Positions 1 to 8,924 of a stretch of 50,994 nucleotides of DNA are shown here, piece after piece (positions within the stretch are counted from its first letter, which is position 1; every line of letters begins with the position of its first letter). The notes below the pieces were generated by a model. It saw only the letters and a list, made by a program, of their open reading frames with translations, was not told the origin of the DNA and searched no databases. The DNA comes from Xanthobacter autotrophicus. Its GTDB lineage: Bacteria; Pseudomonadota; Alphaproteobacteria; Rhizobiales; Xanthobacteraceae. Where the stretch lies: positions 1-50,994 of the forward strand of contig NZ_JAIVFO010000012.1 of the NCBI RefSeq assembly GCF_029991245.1, in the 5' to 3' direction. The position numbers were made by a program, and so were the translations under genes.

Positions 1-748
1 GGGCGGGGGCAGGCGAAGTGGCGGCCACCGCGCCGGGGCCGCAGATGGCCTGGGTGCGGGCGGTCGCGAAGGCCTGGATATCGGACAGCGGCCGCGGATG
101 CGCGCTGGCCACCGCGGCTGCGAAGAGCTGGGGCGAGGGCAGGGTGCGCCCGCCGTCCGGCGCGCAGAAGGTCTGGCTCAGTTCCCACCGCCGGACCACG
201 CGGTCCTCCTCGATACGGCTGCTGCTCGCCGCCCAGAGGATGTTCCCCCGCCCGCGCACGGCAGAATCGAGGATGGAGGGCTGCTCGGCAAGGGTCTCCT
301 CGCGGTTGCCGGCCGGCTCCACCGGCCCCAGCCGGCGTGCGAGCGCGAGCGGCGGCGCATCCCCCGGATAGGCCGAGACGAAGGCGAGCAGGGCCTGGTC
401 GCCCGCCGGCGATCCCGGCTGCGACGTATCCATGTCGAGGAAGATGCCACTCGCCCGCTTGGCCGCCGCCAGCGCCACCAGCCCGGCAACCATATCGCGG
501 GGCGCCTGCTGGGGGTGCCCGAGCCGCGCCATCGTCGCTGCATCGATATCGATCAGCGTCACCGGAACGGCATCGCGGGTGGCGCCGGACAAGACCGCCG
601 ACCAGCGCACGATCCTGTCCTTGTCGCCCAGATTGGCGCTGAACCCGGCGATCTGGTCAGCCAGGCCGAAAAACGAAAAGCAGCCGACGATACTGGCAAT
701 GATCACCGGCTTGGCGAGCAGGCCGATCCCCCGGGACGGACGTTTCAC
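1..748 (-). CDS. CHASE2-domain sensor protein, N-terminal part (cut by left edge)
   Basis: A reading frame open to the left edge gives about 249 codons with no stop. The GTG at 748 is preceded by GAGGTGG at good spacing. Residues about 8-32 form one membrane segment (IIASIVGCFSFFGLADQIAG). A periplasmic sensor domain follows, with the CHASE2 hallmarks VTLIDID, a PRDMVAGLVALAAAKRA-like helix and GIFLDMD. CHASE2 proteins are membrane receptors that carry a histidine kinase, nucleotide cyclase or Ser/Thr kinase after further transmembrane helices. That output part lies outside the window, so the output type is unknown. The CHASE2 assignment rests on motif recognition. A second in-frame GTG lies four codons upstream. 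Confidence 0.75.
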   Translation of the reverse strand, partial: MKRPSRGIGLLAKPVIIASIVGCFSFFGLADQIAGFSANLGDKDRIVRWSAVLSGATRDAVPVTLIDIDAATMARLGHPQQAPRDMVAGLVALAAAKRASGIFLDMDTSQPGSPAGDQALLAFVSAYPGDAPPLALARRLGPVEPAGNREETLAEQPSILDSAVRGRGNILWAASSSRIEEDRVVRRWELSQTFCAPDGGRTLPSPQLFAAAVASAHPRPLSDIQAFATARTQAICGPGAVAATSPAPA

Positions 749-956
749 GAAAGGATCCACCTCGGTATGAACGCCACAACACCACCCGCCCGTGCGGCTG
801 CCAAGGAACGGCAATCTTTTGAAAATACAGCTCCAGCGGCGCCTTGGAAAGAGCTGTCGGTCCGGGCTAATTGTCTGCCGGCCGGCCTTCGCCGATGGTT
901 CATGCCAGGCTGATGGACAGGCACCGAAGGCACGGCAAACGGCCACTCAGGAACAG

Positions 957-1340
957 ATGAGCATGTCCGGAAAAACCCTGAAGCGCGACAAGTGGGTCCG
1001 CATCATGTGCGACTATTCCGCCGATGGCGTGTGGGACCATCGAGGTGCGGCCTGCAATGCGGCCGACCTTCCGGTTTCATCGGAAACCCGCGCCATGATC
1101 CGTGGATGGCAAGCGTGGTACGAGCACGCCGCCGGCTCGAAGATGTCGCACGTGTTCGACGATGCCGCGCACGCTGCATTCGGCCTGTTCATCGCGCGAT
1201 GCGTGAAGCGCGAACTGCCTGACTGGACGGTCATCTACCTCGACGACAGCAAGCCGAGAAACGGTTGGCAGCCGGGGGAACCTCGCGACCATTTCGAATA
1301 TGAGATCATCCTGGCGTCGGACGGGAGCTTTCTGCCATGA
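957..1340 (+). CDS. Hypothetical protein, 127 aa
   Basis: I do not recognise a family. ATG at 957 follows an AGGA at proper spacing, and a second ATG is two codons on. The product is soluble and acidic to neutral, without signal peptide or membrane helix. It is rich in Trp, His and Asp (VRIMCDYSADGVWDHRG near the N-terminus, DWTVIYLDDSKPRNGWQPG near the C-terminus). Codon use is GC3-biased like the surroundings but a little less extreme. It stands alone between the CHASE2 gene and tRNA-Ser. A longer frame upstream of 957 lacks a convincing start. Confidence 0.6.
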   Translation: MSMSGKTLKRDKWVRIMCDYSADGVWDHRGAACNAADLPVSSETRAMIRGWQAWYEHAAGSKMSHVFDDAAHAAFGLFIARCVKRELPDWTVIYLDDSKPRNGWQPGEPRDHFEYEIILASDGSFLP

Positions 1341-1354
1341 TTCGAGGACTGATC

Positions 1355-1444
1355 TGGCGGAAGGGGTGGGATTCGAACCCACGGTGGGCTTCCACCCACG
1401 GCGGTTTTCAAGACCGCTGCCTTAAACCACTCGGCCACCCTTCC
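1355..1444 (-). tRNA. tRNA-Ser (anticodon UGA)
   Basis: Read on the minus strand, the 90-nt gene begins GGAAGGGTGGCCGAG and ends CCCTTCC-G-CCA, so CCA is encoded. The 7-bp acceptor stem pairs fully. The anticodon loop CTTGAAA gives UGA. A long variable arm (CCGTGGGTGGAAGCCCACCG region) marks a class II tRNA, and the T loop is GGTTCGAATCC. It reads the UCA/UCG family of serine codons. Confidence 0.95.
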
Positions 1445-1692
1445 GAAGATGCGCATCGGGCGTTGACGCCCCGTCCCGAGTCCGGCTGAAGCCCTCATCT
1501 AGCCCACCCGCCGGCACCCGTCGAGGCCTCCCCAAAAGGACCCCTCGCGTTCACCATGGCCGCGGCTTCGCCCCATTTTCGCCGTCATTAGCCCTGCTTT
1601 TGGCGAGGAATGCGGTTGTCCGGCTCAAAGGATGGCGCGCGCCTTGAAGACATCCCGGCCGGGTTTCGGCGCAAGCTGGAGACCGGGCATTG

Positions 1693-2646
1693 ATGAAGAG
1701 GGGACCGTCGTTGCACTTCCTTCCGCGCATTCCGGCTGCCTTGCATAGGTCCTGTCCGCCTGTGGCGGGCGCGGCAACAGCGGCAAAGGCCGGAAGCTGT
1801 ACGGGAGTGAAAGTGGCGGCGGCGCTCGCCGGCTGCCTCGCCATCGCGGGCTGCGGCTCCGTTGAAACCCTCGGCAGCAAGATCGATCCCCTCTACGGCG
1901 TCTCGGCCAGCCCCCGCGTGGTGGCGGAGGGCGATCCGGTCCCCCGCGGCGGCGGCGGCTACAAGGTGGGCAAGCCCTATACGGTGGCCGGGCGCACCTA
2001 TGTGCCGGCGGAAAATCCCAACTACTCCGACGAAGGCCTCGCCTCCTGGTACGGCAAGGATTTCCACGGGCGAAAGACCGCCAATGGCGAGATCTTCGAC
2101 ATGGGCTCCATCTCGGCCGCCCACAAGACGCTGCCCATGCCGTCCTATGTGCGCGTGACCAACCTCGCCAACAAGCGCTCCATCATCGTGCGCGTGAACA
2201 ATCGCGGGCCCTATGTGGGCGGCCGCGTGATCGACGTCTCCTATCGCGCCGCCGACCTGCTCGGCTTCGCCAAGTTCGGTGTCGCCCGGGTGCGGGTGGA
2301 TTACATGGGCCGCGCCCCCATCGACGAGGATGACGACGTCAAGCTGGCCTCCACCCTGCGCCAGGACGGCACCCTTGCCGATCTGAAGGCCACTTCGCCG
2401 GTCATGGTGGCCTCCGCCCGGCCCTTCGTGCCGGACGTGCCATCCGTGCGCGCGGTGCCGGCCTCCACCCCGCCCAGCGCCGAGGCGCCGGTGCCGCCGT
2501 CGCGGCCCTATGACCTCGGCACGTCGGGAAGCCCCGCGTCCAATGCGGGCTCGGTGGCGGTGGCGAGCGCATCGGGCTGGTCCTCCGGGCCGGCCCCCGT
2601 CAGCGGGCTGGGGTTTGCCGGCGTGCCCGCCGAAGGCGCACGCTGA
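1693..2646 (+). CDS. rlpA: RlpA-type septal ring lytic transglycosylase (lipoprotein)
   Basis: RlpA proteins are outer-membrane lipoproteins with a double-psi beta-barrel (DPBB) that cleave denuded peptidoglycan glycans. The DPBB is clear at about residues 115-210: ASWYGKDFHGRKTANGEIFD, then AAHKTLP, then VNNRGPYVGGRVIDVS, with the conserved His and Asp. A Pro/Ala/Ser-rich tail of about 100 residues follows and no SPOR domain is seen. The lipobox LAIAGC puts the acylated Cys at residue 54 if ATG 1693 is used. That is too far for a signal peptide. GTG 1807 would place Cys at residue 16 behind a normal signal (MKVAAALAGCLAIAGC), so 1807 (279 aa) may be the true start. The stop codon lies inside a 15-bp tandem repeat. 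Confidence 0.9.
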   Translation: MKRGPSLHFLPRIPAALHRSCPPVAGAATAAKAGSCTGVKVAAALAGCLAIAGCGSVETLGSKIDPLYGVSASPRVVAEGDPVPRGGGGYKVGKPYTVAGRTYVPAENPNYSDEGLASWYGKDFHGRKTANGEIFDMGSISAAHKTLPMPSYVRVTNLANKRSIIVRVNNRGPYVGGRVIDVSYRAADLLGFAKFGVARVRVDYMGRAPIDEDDDVKLASTLRQDGTLADLKATSPVMVASARPFVPDVPSVRAVPASTPPSAEAPVPPSRPYDLGTSGSPASNAGSVAVASASGWSSGPAPVSGLGFAGVPAEGAR

Positions 2647-2672
2647 GAAGGCGCACGCTGAGAAGGCGCACT
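2632..2672 (+). repeat. 15-bp tandem repeat over the rlpA stop codon
   Basis: The unit GAAGGCGCACGCTGA occurs at 2632-2646 and 2647-2661, followed by a partial copy to 2672. Because the unit is 15 bp and ends in TGA, rlpA ends with two in-frame stops. It belongs to a set of 12/15-bp microrepeats in this window. Confidence 0.9.
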
Positions 2673-2846
2673 TGGACCTGCGTTTTCCTGAGGCGTTGCG
2701 CGTCAGGGCTTTACCGGTCTCCCGACCTTGGATGATGATCGCGGCGCACCGTCGGCTGCGCGGCTGAGTCTCGGCCGGGCACATCTGGGGTGGCACGTCT
2801 TGCCCGCGGCGGCCGTGGCCGATCCGGGATAGCCAGGTGGATCAAC

Positions 2847-4076
2847 ATGCTGCCGAAGCGTCGCTTCGCCCTTCTTCTCGCGGCCGTCGCCATGCTCTCC
2901 GGTGCGATGGCTGCCGGCGCGATGATTGCCGGCGCAGGTCGCGCGCGGGCGGCAGACGGATTCCAGACCCAAGCACCTTCCGCCATCCTCGTGGACTACG
3001 AGACCGGGACGATCCTGTTCGAGAAGGATGCGGACCGCCGCATCGCCCCCGGCACCCTGGCCAAGGTGATGACCGCGGATGTGGTGTTCTCCCAGCTCAA
3101 GGCGGGCAAGATCGCCCTCGACACCCCGTTCACCGTGAGCGTCAACGCCTGGCGCCGCGGCGGCGGCCCCTCGGGCCTCGCGGCCATGTTTGCCGAGGTG
3201 AACAAGCCGGCCCCCGTGGGGGAGCTTCTCGCCGGCATGCTTGTGGTCTCGGGCAACGACGCGGCCATCGCGCTGGCGGAGGGCATCGGCGGCACCGAGG
3301 TCGAATTCTCCCAGATGATGACGGAACGGGCCAAGGCCATCGGCATGGCCAATTCCGAGTTCCGCAATGCCACGGGCTTCGCCGATCCGGGCCAGTTTTC
3401 AACAGCCCGCGACCTGTCCGTGCTGGCCCAGCACATCATCCGGACGTATCCCGACTATTATCCCGTGTTTGCAAGGCCCGGCATCGAGTGGAGCCGGATC
3501 AAGCAGCGCAACCGCAACGTGCTGCTCGATGCCGGCATCGGCGCTGACGGGCTCCAGATCGGCTGGCTGAAGGATGTCGGCTACCATGCCCTCGGCTCGG
3601 CGGTGCAGAACGGCCAGAGGCTCATCGTCGTGGTGCTGGCGGCGCGGTCCGAAAAGGAACGGCTGGACGAGACCCGCAAGCTGGTGGATTGGGGCTTCCA
3701 GTCGTTTCGCCAGCGGGTGATCTTCGCCGCCGACCAGGAGGTGGGCCGCGCCCAGGTGTTCGGCGGTGCCTTGGGCAGCGTCGGCCTCGTGGGGGGACGG
3801 CCGGTGACCGTGCTCACCCCGCGATCGGGCAACGAGCGCATCACCGCCCGCGTGGTCTATATGGGTCCGCTGCGTGCGCCGGTGACCAAGGGCACGCAGG
3901 CGGGCCGGCTCGAAGTGACGCGCGGCCAGACGAAGGTGCTGGAAATGCCGCTCTATACCCAGGAGGACGTGCCGATGGGCTCGCTGGTGGATCGCGCCCT
4001 CGACGGCGGCCTGACGCTGATGGGCGACAGCGTGCGCGACCTCGCCAAGCGCGCGCTGGCGAAGCTCCACAAATGA
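2847..4076 (+). CDS. D-alanyl-D-alanine carboxypeptidase family protein with altered catalytic motifs
   Basis: This is a PBP5-type (peptidase S11) protein of 409 aa. A signal peptide ends near residue 36 (GRARA-ADG), the penicillin-binding domain covers about 40-280, and a beta-rich C-terminal domain follows. Family members trim the terminal D-Ala of peptidoglycan pentapeptides in the periplasm. The three family motifs are SxxK, SxN and KTG. Here the first reads APGTLAK (T70, K73), so the nucleophilic Ser is Thr. The second is intact (SGN, 135-137). The third reads LQIG (Q237-I-G239) instead of KTG. Both changes are direct readings of the codons (ACC; CAG ATC GGC). The fold looks otherwise complete, so this may be an inactive or re-purposed paralogue. 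Start ATG 2847 has AGGTGG upstream. Its TGA overlaps the ATG of tmk. Confidence 0.88.
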   Translation: MLPKRRFALLLAAVAMLSGAMAAGAMIAGAGRARAADGFQTQAPSAILVDYETGTILFEKDADRRIAPGTLAKVMTADVVFSQLKAGKIALDTPFTVSVNAWRRGGGPSGLAAMFAEVNKPAPVGELLAGMLVVSGNDAAIALAEGIGGTEVEFSQMMTERAKAIGMANSEFRNATGFADPGQFSTARDLSVLAQHIIRTYPDYYPVFARPGIEWSRIKQRNRNVLLDAGIGADGLQIGWLKDVGYHALGSAVQNGQRLIVVVLAARSEKERLDETRKLVDWGFQSFRQRVIFAADQEVGRAQVFGGALGSVGLVGGRPVTVLTPRSGNERITARVVYMGPLRAPVTKGTQAGRLEVTRGQTKVLEMPLYTQEDVPMGSLVDRALDGGLTLMGDSVRDLAKRALAKLHK

Positions 4077-4726
4077 CCAAGGGCTGCTTCATCACGCTGG
4101 AAGGCGGGGAGGGGACCGGCAAGTCCACCCAGGCCCGCCGCCTTGCGGCGCATCTGCGCACGCTCGGCCACGACGTGGTGGAAACCCGCGAGCCCGGCGG
4201 CTCGCCGGGGGCGGAGGCGGTGCGCCATGTGCTGCTCTCGGGCGCGGCCGAGCCGCTGGGGCCGGTGGCCGAGGCCCTGCTGTTCGCGGCCGCCCGGGCC
4301 GACCATGTGAAAACCTTGATCCGCCCGGCGCTGGCGGCAGGCAAAACCGTGATCTGCGACCGCTTCATCGATTCCACCCGGGTCTACCAGGGCGCCGTGG
4401 GCCAGGTGGCGTCTCATCTCCTCGACGCGCTGGAAGAGATGGCGACGGGCGGCACCCGGCCGGACCTGACCCTGATCCTGGACGTGCCGCCGGAAACCGG
4501 CCTTGCCCGTGCCGCCGCGCGCGGCAAGGGCGACCCCGACCGGTTCGAGAAGGAAGGTATCGCCTACCACGCCAGCGTGCGCGAGGCCTTCCTCGCCCGC
4601 GCGGCGGGGGCGCCGGGGCGCTGCGTCGCGGTGGACGCCACCCCCGACGCGGATCGGGTGGCGGCCGAGATCGCCGGCGTCGTCGCCGCCCGCCTCGGCC
4701 TGTTCGCCACCGCCGAGGCATCCTGA
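4073..4726 (+). CDS. tmk: Thymidylate kinase
   Basis: It phosphorylates dTMP to dTDP in dTTP synthesis. The 217-aa length is normal. The P-loop GGEGTGKST is at 11-19, the REPGGS motif at 39-44, and DRFIDST begins at 96 (DRF, dTMP/Mg binding). A LID-like segment with Arg/Lys (AAARGKGDPDRFEKEG) is near 145-160. The ATG overlaps the preceding stop (ATGA), which implies translational coupling in a dac-tmk-holB operon. This order is the usual one in Hyphomicrobiales. Confidence 0.96.
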   Translation: MTKGCFITLEGGEGTGKSTQARRLAAHLRTLGHDVVETREPGGSPGAEAVRHVLLSGAAEPLGPVAEALLFAAARADHVKTLIRPALAAGKTVICDRFIDSTRVYQGAVGQVASHLLDALEEMATGGTRPDLTLILDVPPETGLARAAARGKGDPDRFEKEGIAYHASVREAFLARAAGAPGRCVAVDATPDADRVAAEIAGVVAARLGLFATAEAS

Positions 4727-4794
4727 TGGCGCCGGCCCTGAGCCCAATGAGCCGCGCCCCAATGAAGCGCGCGCCAATGAAGCGCACTCCATGA
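4726..4794 (+). CDS. Putative 22-codon coupling ORF between tmk and holB
   Basis: ATG 4726-4728 overlaps the tmk stop (TGATG) and the TGA 4792-4794 overlaps the holB start (ATGA), so the mini-ORF exactly bridges the two genes. It encodes a basic, repetitive peptide made of PMSRA, PMKRA and PMKRT units from a 15-bp tandem repeat. holB has no strong Shine-Dalgarno of its own, so a reinitiation chain is plausible. Whether it is translated is inference from the arrangement. It may only reflect repeat expansion in the spacer. Confidence 0.35.
   Translation: MAPALSPMSRAPMKRAPMKRTP
4743..4790 (+). repeat. 15-bp tandem repeat in the tmk-holB spacer
   Basis: Three diverged copies of CCAATGAAGCGCGCG lie at 4743-4757, 4758-4772 and 4773-4787, ending at the holB start. 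Every unit carries an ATG in the mini-ORF frame. Confidence 0.85.
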
Positions 4795-5822
4795 GCGAGA
4801 TCGTCTCCGGCGATGTGCTGCCCGGCGCGCCCCACCCGCGCGATCAGGCGCGGCTGTTCGGCCATGGGGTGGTGGAAGCGGACCTGATCGGCGATTTCCG
4901 CGCCGGCCGGCTGCCCCATGCCCTGCTCATCGGCGGGCCGGAGGGGATCGGCAAGGCGACGCTGGCCTATCGCCTCGCCCGCATGGTGCTGTCCGGTGGC
5001 CCCGCGCCCGGCAGCCACACGCTGGATCTTCCGCCGGCCCATCCGGTGTTCCGGCAGGTGGCCTCCCAGAGCCATCCGGATCTCCTGGTCCTGCACCGGG
5101 TGCCCGAGGCGGGGGAGGACAAGATCCCCACCGTCATTCCGGCCGAGATGGTGCGGCGGGTGCGCAGCTTCTTCGGCGCCACGGCGGCGGCCGGGGGCTG
5201 GCGCGTCTGCATCGTGGACGCGGTGGACGAACTCAACGCGTTCGGCGCCAACGCGTTGCTGAAGACGCTGGAGGAGCCGCCCCCCAAGGCGTTGTTCCTG
5301 CTCATTTCCCATGCGCCGGGCCGGGTGCTGCCCACCATCCGCTCGCGCACGCGACTGCTGGGGCTGCGCCCACTCGGCAGTGCCGACGTGCTCGCCGCCC
5401 TCGATCACCTGAAGGAGGAGATGGCGGACCTCGACGCCGCCACCCTGCCATCCGCCGCCGAGGCCAGCGGCGGCAGCGTGCGCCGGGCCATCGTGCTGGC
5501 GCGGGGGGAGGGGATGGAGGTGCGCGTCGCCACCCTGAAGGCGCTGGAGCAACTGCCCCGGCCCCGTCCGGAAGACCTCCACGCGCTGGGTGCCCGCCTC
5601 CAGGGCGACCGCTCCGACGGGCTCGACCTCTTCATCGAGGCGGTGAGCGACTATGTGGCGGCCCGTGCGACGCAAGGCGAAGAGCCGCGCCATCGCCTTG
5701 TCCGCCTCGGCGAGGTATGGGAGAAGGTGCGGCGCAGCGCGCGCGAGGCGGATGTCTTCAATCTCGATCGCAAGGCGCTGGTGTTCCGTGTCTTTGCCGA
5801 TCTCGCCGAAGCCGTGCGCTGA
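4791..5822 (+). CDS. holB: DNA polymerase III subunit delta'
   Basis: This clamp-loader subunit helps load the beta clamp at primed DNA. The protein has 343 aa. A P-loop-like GPEGIGKAT is at 49-57, where the residue after Lys is Ala instead of Ser/Thr. That fits delta' subunits, which do not hydrolyse ATP. The Walker-B-region segment [20 protein letters not shown] and the following [11 protein letters not shown] are typical of the DnaX/HolB family. A sensor-1-like region reads [15 protein letters not shown]. Start ATG 4791 is chosen because it matches the family N-terminus (DQARLFGHG follows) and couples to the mini-ORF. Confidence 0.93.
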   Translation: MSEIVSGDVLPGAPHPRDQARLFGHGVVEADLIGDFRAGRLPHALLIGGPEGIGKATLAYRLARMVLSGGPAPGSHTLDLPPAHPVFRQVASQSHPDLLVLHRVPEAGEDKIPTVIPAEMVRRVRSFFGATAAAGGWRVCIVDAVDELNAFGANALLKTLEEPPPKALFLLISHAPGRVLPTIRSRTRLLGLRPLGSADVLAALDHLKEEMADLDAATLPSAAEASGGSVRRAIVLARGEGMEVRVATLKALEQLPRPRPEDLHALGARLQGDRSDGLDLFIEAVSDYVAARATQGEEPRHRLVRLGEVWEKVRRSAREADVFNLDRKALVFRVFADLAEAVR

Positions 5823-5883
5823 GAAGCCGCCGCGACGCGCGGGGCCGGAGCCCTTTTCCGAGCCAGCCTGTTTCGAGCGCCCG

Positions 5884-7440
5884 ATGTCCGCGAAGCCTCC
5901 CTTCTACATCACCACCGCCATCGCCTACCCCAACGGCGTGCCCCACATGGGCCACGCCTACGAGGCGATCGCGACCGACTGCATCGCGCGCTTCAAGCGG
6001 CTCGACGGCTATGACGTGCGCTTCCTGACGGGCACGGACGAGCACGGCATCAAGATGCTCCAGACCGCCCAGAAGGCCGGGATCACGGCGCCCGAGCTGC
6101 TGGCGCGCAACGTGCCGCGCTTCGAGGCCATGGTGGAGGCCTTCAACCTCTCCATCGACGATTTCATCCGCACCACCCAGGAGCGGCACCACGCCTCCAG
6201 CCAGGCCATCTGGGAGAAGATGGCCGCCAATGGCGACATCTATAAATCCACCTATGCCGGCTGGTATTCGGTGCGCGACGAGGCCTATTACGCCGAAGAC
6301 GAGACCCAGCTGAACGAGCAGGGCGTCCGCCTCGGCCCCCAGGGCACGCCGGTGGAGTGGGTGGAGGAGGAGAGCTACTTTTTCCGCCTCTCCGCCTATC
6401 AGGATCGGCTTCTCGCCTATTACGCGGAAAACCCCGGCTTCATCATGCCGGAGGCCCGGCGCAACGAGGTGGTGAGCTTCGTTTCGGGCGGGCTCACGGA
6501 CCTCTCCATCTCCCGCACCACCTTCGACTGGGGCATCCCGGTGCCCGGCGACGACAAGCACATCATGTATGTGTGGGTGGACGCGCTGACCAACTATATC
6601 ACCGCGCTCGGCTATCCGGACACGCAGGCGGACCTGTTCAAAAGGTTCTGGCCGGCGGACGTGCATGTGATCGGCAAGGACATCATCCGCTTCCATGCGG
6701 TCTACTGGCCGGCCTTCCTGTGGTCGGCTGGGCTGGAGGCGCCGAAACGTGTGTTCGGCCACGGCTTCCTGTTCAACCGCGGGGAGAAGATGTCCAAGTC
6801 CGTGGGCAATGTGATCGACCCGTTCGATCTCGCCGCCACCTACGGCGTGGACGCCATCCGCTATTTCTTCCTGCGCGAGGTGTCGTTCGGCCAGGACGGG
6901 TCCTACAGCCACGAGGCCATCGTGGCGCGCATGAACGCGGACCTTGCCAACGACCTTGGCAACCTCGCCCAGCGCTCCCTGTCCATGATCGCCAAGAACC
7001 TCGATGGCGTGGTGCCGCAGCCCGGCCCGCTCTCGCCGGAGGACGAGGCCATCCTCGCTTTGGCCGACGGCATGCTGGAGAAGAGCCGCGAGGCCATGGA
7101 GGGCCAGGCGATCCACCACTACCTCGCCGCGGTGTGGAACGTGGTGGCCGAGGCCAACCGCTATTTCGCCGCCCAGGCCCCCTGGGCCCTGCGCAAGACC
7201 GATCCCGCCCGCATGGCGACCGTGCTGTGGGTGACCGCCGAGCTGATCCGCGAGGTGGGCATCCTGGTGCAGCCGGTGATGCCCGAAAGCGCCGCCAGGC
7301 TGCTCGACCTCGTGGTGGTACCGGCGGACGAGCGCGGCTTCGACCGGCTGGGTGCCGGCCACCGGCTGCCCGCCGGCCGCGTCCTGCCCGCGCCCGTGGG
7401 CGTGTTCCCGCGCTATGTGGAGCCGGAAACGGCCTCGTGA
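5884..7440 (+). CDS. metG: Methionyl-tRNA synthetase
   Basis: This class I synthetase charges tRNA-Met. At 518 aa it is the short bacterial form without the C-terminal dimerisation domain. The HIGH-type motif is HMGH at 21-24 and KMSKS is at 302-306. The stem and anticodon-binding helical domain follows (NANDLGN-like [14 protein letters not shown], then [20 protein letters not shown]). It lies 61 bp after holB in the same direction, as in related genomes. The spacer encodes nothing obvious. Confidence 0.97.
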   Translation: MSAKPPFYITTAIAYPNGVPHMGHAYEAIATDCIARFKRLDGYDVRFLTGTDEHGIKMLQTAQKAGITAPELLARNVPRFEAMVEAFNLSIDDFIRTTQERHHASSQAIWEKMAANGDIYKSTYAGWYSVRDEAYYAEDETQLNEQGVRLGPQGTPVEWVEEESYFFRLSAYQDRLLAYYAENPGFIMPEARRNEVVSFVSGGLTDLSISRTTFDWGIPVPGDDKHIMYVWVDALTNYITALGYPDTQADLFKRFWPADVHVIGKDIIRFHAVYWPAFLWSAGLEAPKRVFGHGFLFNRGEKMSKSVGNVIDPFDLAATYGVDAIRYFFLREVSFGQDGSYSHEAIVARMNADLANDLGNLAQRSLSMIAKNLDGVVPQPGPLSPEDEAILALADGMLEKSREAMEGQAIHHYLAAVWNVVAEANRYFAAQAPWALRKTDPARMATVLWVTAELIREVGILVQPVMPESAARLLDLVVVPADERGFDRLGAGHRLPAGRVLPAPVGVFPRYVEPETAS

Positions 7441-7622
7441 GCGCAAAACCGCGCGACGGGATGGATGGCGCACCCTAAAGTGTCCTATACGGGATTCTGA
7501 TCATGCCGATGCGATCGGGATCCATTTCGCTCATGCAGCCCATGGGCTTAACCTTGATCGGGCACTTTCAACCCCAGGCGCGCCGCGGGCGCGTGGCAGT
7601 GGAGGCAGCGGGAGCCGTGCGG

Positions 7623-8129
7623 ATGACGGGCGCAAAAGGGATCTCGGCGGTGGCCCTCGTGCTGCTTCTCGCGGGCTGTGGCGGCGAGCGGTACGACCGC
7701 GCCCCGCCTCAGGCGTCCCTGGACCCCGTGCCCCCGATGATGCCCGCCGAGCAGGCGCCCCTGCCGGAAGGCCCGGCGGTTCCGCGCATTGAGGTCAGGC
7801 TTCCGAACGCTGATTCGACGCTGGTGCGCGCGCGCATTTCCACCTCGCGCCGGGCCCGGCAATACAACATCACCGTGGACCAGCCGGCCCAGCTCGTGGC
7901 CGAGAAGCGCCTGTCGCCGGACGAGGCCATGAAGCGCACCAATGGTCAGAGCCAGGACGCGGCCTTCCGGCTCGACTACATTTTCAACACCTCCGGCGGG
8001 ACGGTCACCGTCTCGCTCGAAGCCTCCATCGTCTCCAATCCGGGACGGCCGGGCGAGGTGGTGCATCCCATCACCATGCCCGCCAGCGATGCCGAAGCGC
8101 TCAAGCAGGAAATCTCGGCGTCCGGCTGA
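7623..8129 (+). CDS. Putative lipoprotein, 168 aa
   Basis: The function is not recognised. The start ATG 7623 has GGGAG upstream and yields a standard lipoprotein signal with lipobox LLAGC at about residues 17-21. The mature part opens with a Pro-rich linker (APPQASLDPVPPMMPAEQAP). A compact beta-rich domain of about 100 residues follows (RARISTSRRARQYNITVDQP, FRLDYIFNTSGGTVTVSLEA). It sits between metG and a minus-strand bioY, and its stop is 10 bp from the bioY stop (convergent). In-frame starts further upstream would bury the signal peptide. Confidence 0.7.
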   Translation: MTGAKGISAVALVLLLAGCGGERYDRAPPQASLDPVPPMMPAEQAPLPEGPAVPRIEVRLPNADSTLVRARISTSRRARQYNITVDQPAQLVAEKRLSPDEAMKRTNGQSQDAAFRLDYIFNTSGGTVTVSLEASIVSNPGRPGEVVHPITMPASDAEALKQEISASG

Positions 8130-8139
8130 GGGGGTTCAC

Positions 8140-8721
8140 TCAGCGCGGCCGCTCGGTTCCTGACAGGCGCTCGACGAGGATGACGGTGGCGAGGGCCGCC
8201 ACCGTCTTCACCACCGCACCGGGAAGGAACGGCAGGAAGCCCTTTTCCAGCGCCGCCGTCGGCCCGATCTTGGTAGCGAGCCAGCCGGCCCCGATTACCA
8301 TCAGCAGCAGATGGCCCAGCGCCAGAACGCCGAACAACGGCAACGGCTTGAGCCGCGCCCAAGTCTCCTGCAACAAGCCCACCAGCAGTGCCGTCAGCAG
8401 GAAGCCGACGATGAAGCCGCCCGACGGCCCGGTGAGCATGCCAAGCCCGCTGCGCCCGCCAGAAAACACCGGCAGGCCCATGAGCCCGGCAAACAGGTAG
8501 ATCGCCACGGTCAGCCCGCCGAACTGCCACCCCATGAGCGCAGCAAGGGTGATCAGCACATAGCTCTGCGCCGTGATGGGCACCGGCTGGATGGGAATGG
8601 AGACCTGCGCGCTCCACGACAGCAGGGCGACACCCACGACGAGCGCGGCCACCGCCCAGGCGGCGGAATAATCGGCGAGCCGGGCGAGGGCGGGGCGGAA
8701 GGGGAGTGCAGGCGATGGCAT
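8140..8721 (-). CDS. bioY: Biotin transporter BioY (ECF S component)
   Basis: BioY is the substrate-binding membrane subunit of the energy-coupling-factor biotin importer and can also work alone in some bacteria. The 193-aa protein shows six hydrophobic segments and the family signatures QVSIPIQPVPITAQSYVL near residue 40 and GLMGLPVFSGGRSGLGMLTGPSGGF near residue 80. No bioM/bioN (EcfA/EcfT) genes are adjacent. Start ATG 8721 is chosen over an upstream TTG at 8778 because the family N-terminus begins here. No BioR-type palindrome was seen upstream. Confidence 0.93.
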   Translation of the reverse strand: MPSPALPFRPALARLADYSAAWAVAALVVGVALLSWSAQVSIPIQPVPITAQSYVLITLAALMGWQFGGLTVAIYLFAGLMGLPVFSGGRSGLGMLTGPSGGFIVGFLLTALLVGLLQETWARLKPLPLFGVLALGHLLLMVIGAGWLATKIGPTAALEKGFLPFLPGAVVKTVAALATVILVERLSGTERPR

Positions 8722-8924
8722 GTGCGAGACCCGTTGCGGCAACGCCCGCACAAAGGCCGAAGCGGCGCCGTCCGTCAACGCCGGTGGCGGTGGGTTTCAA
8801 GCCTCCTCGGCATCGCTCGCAGGCCGAGGCCGTTCCTATGAGCGGCCGTTTCCATGACTTGCCCCACCTCGACGCGGGAGGGGGATGCGCTTATGGGAGG
8901 CCGATCTTTCGAATGTGAAATGCC

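Noticed and set aside
5758..7473. 571-codon minus-strand frame opposite metG
   Set aside because: Shadow of metG codons; no family motif.
8722..8924. BioR operator upstream of bioY
   Set aside because: No TTATA-type palindrome of the expected form was seen in the gap.
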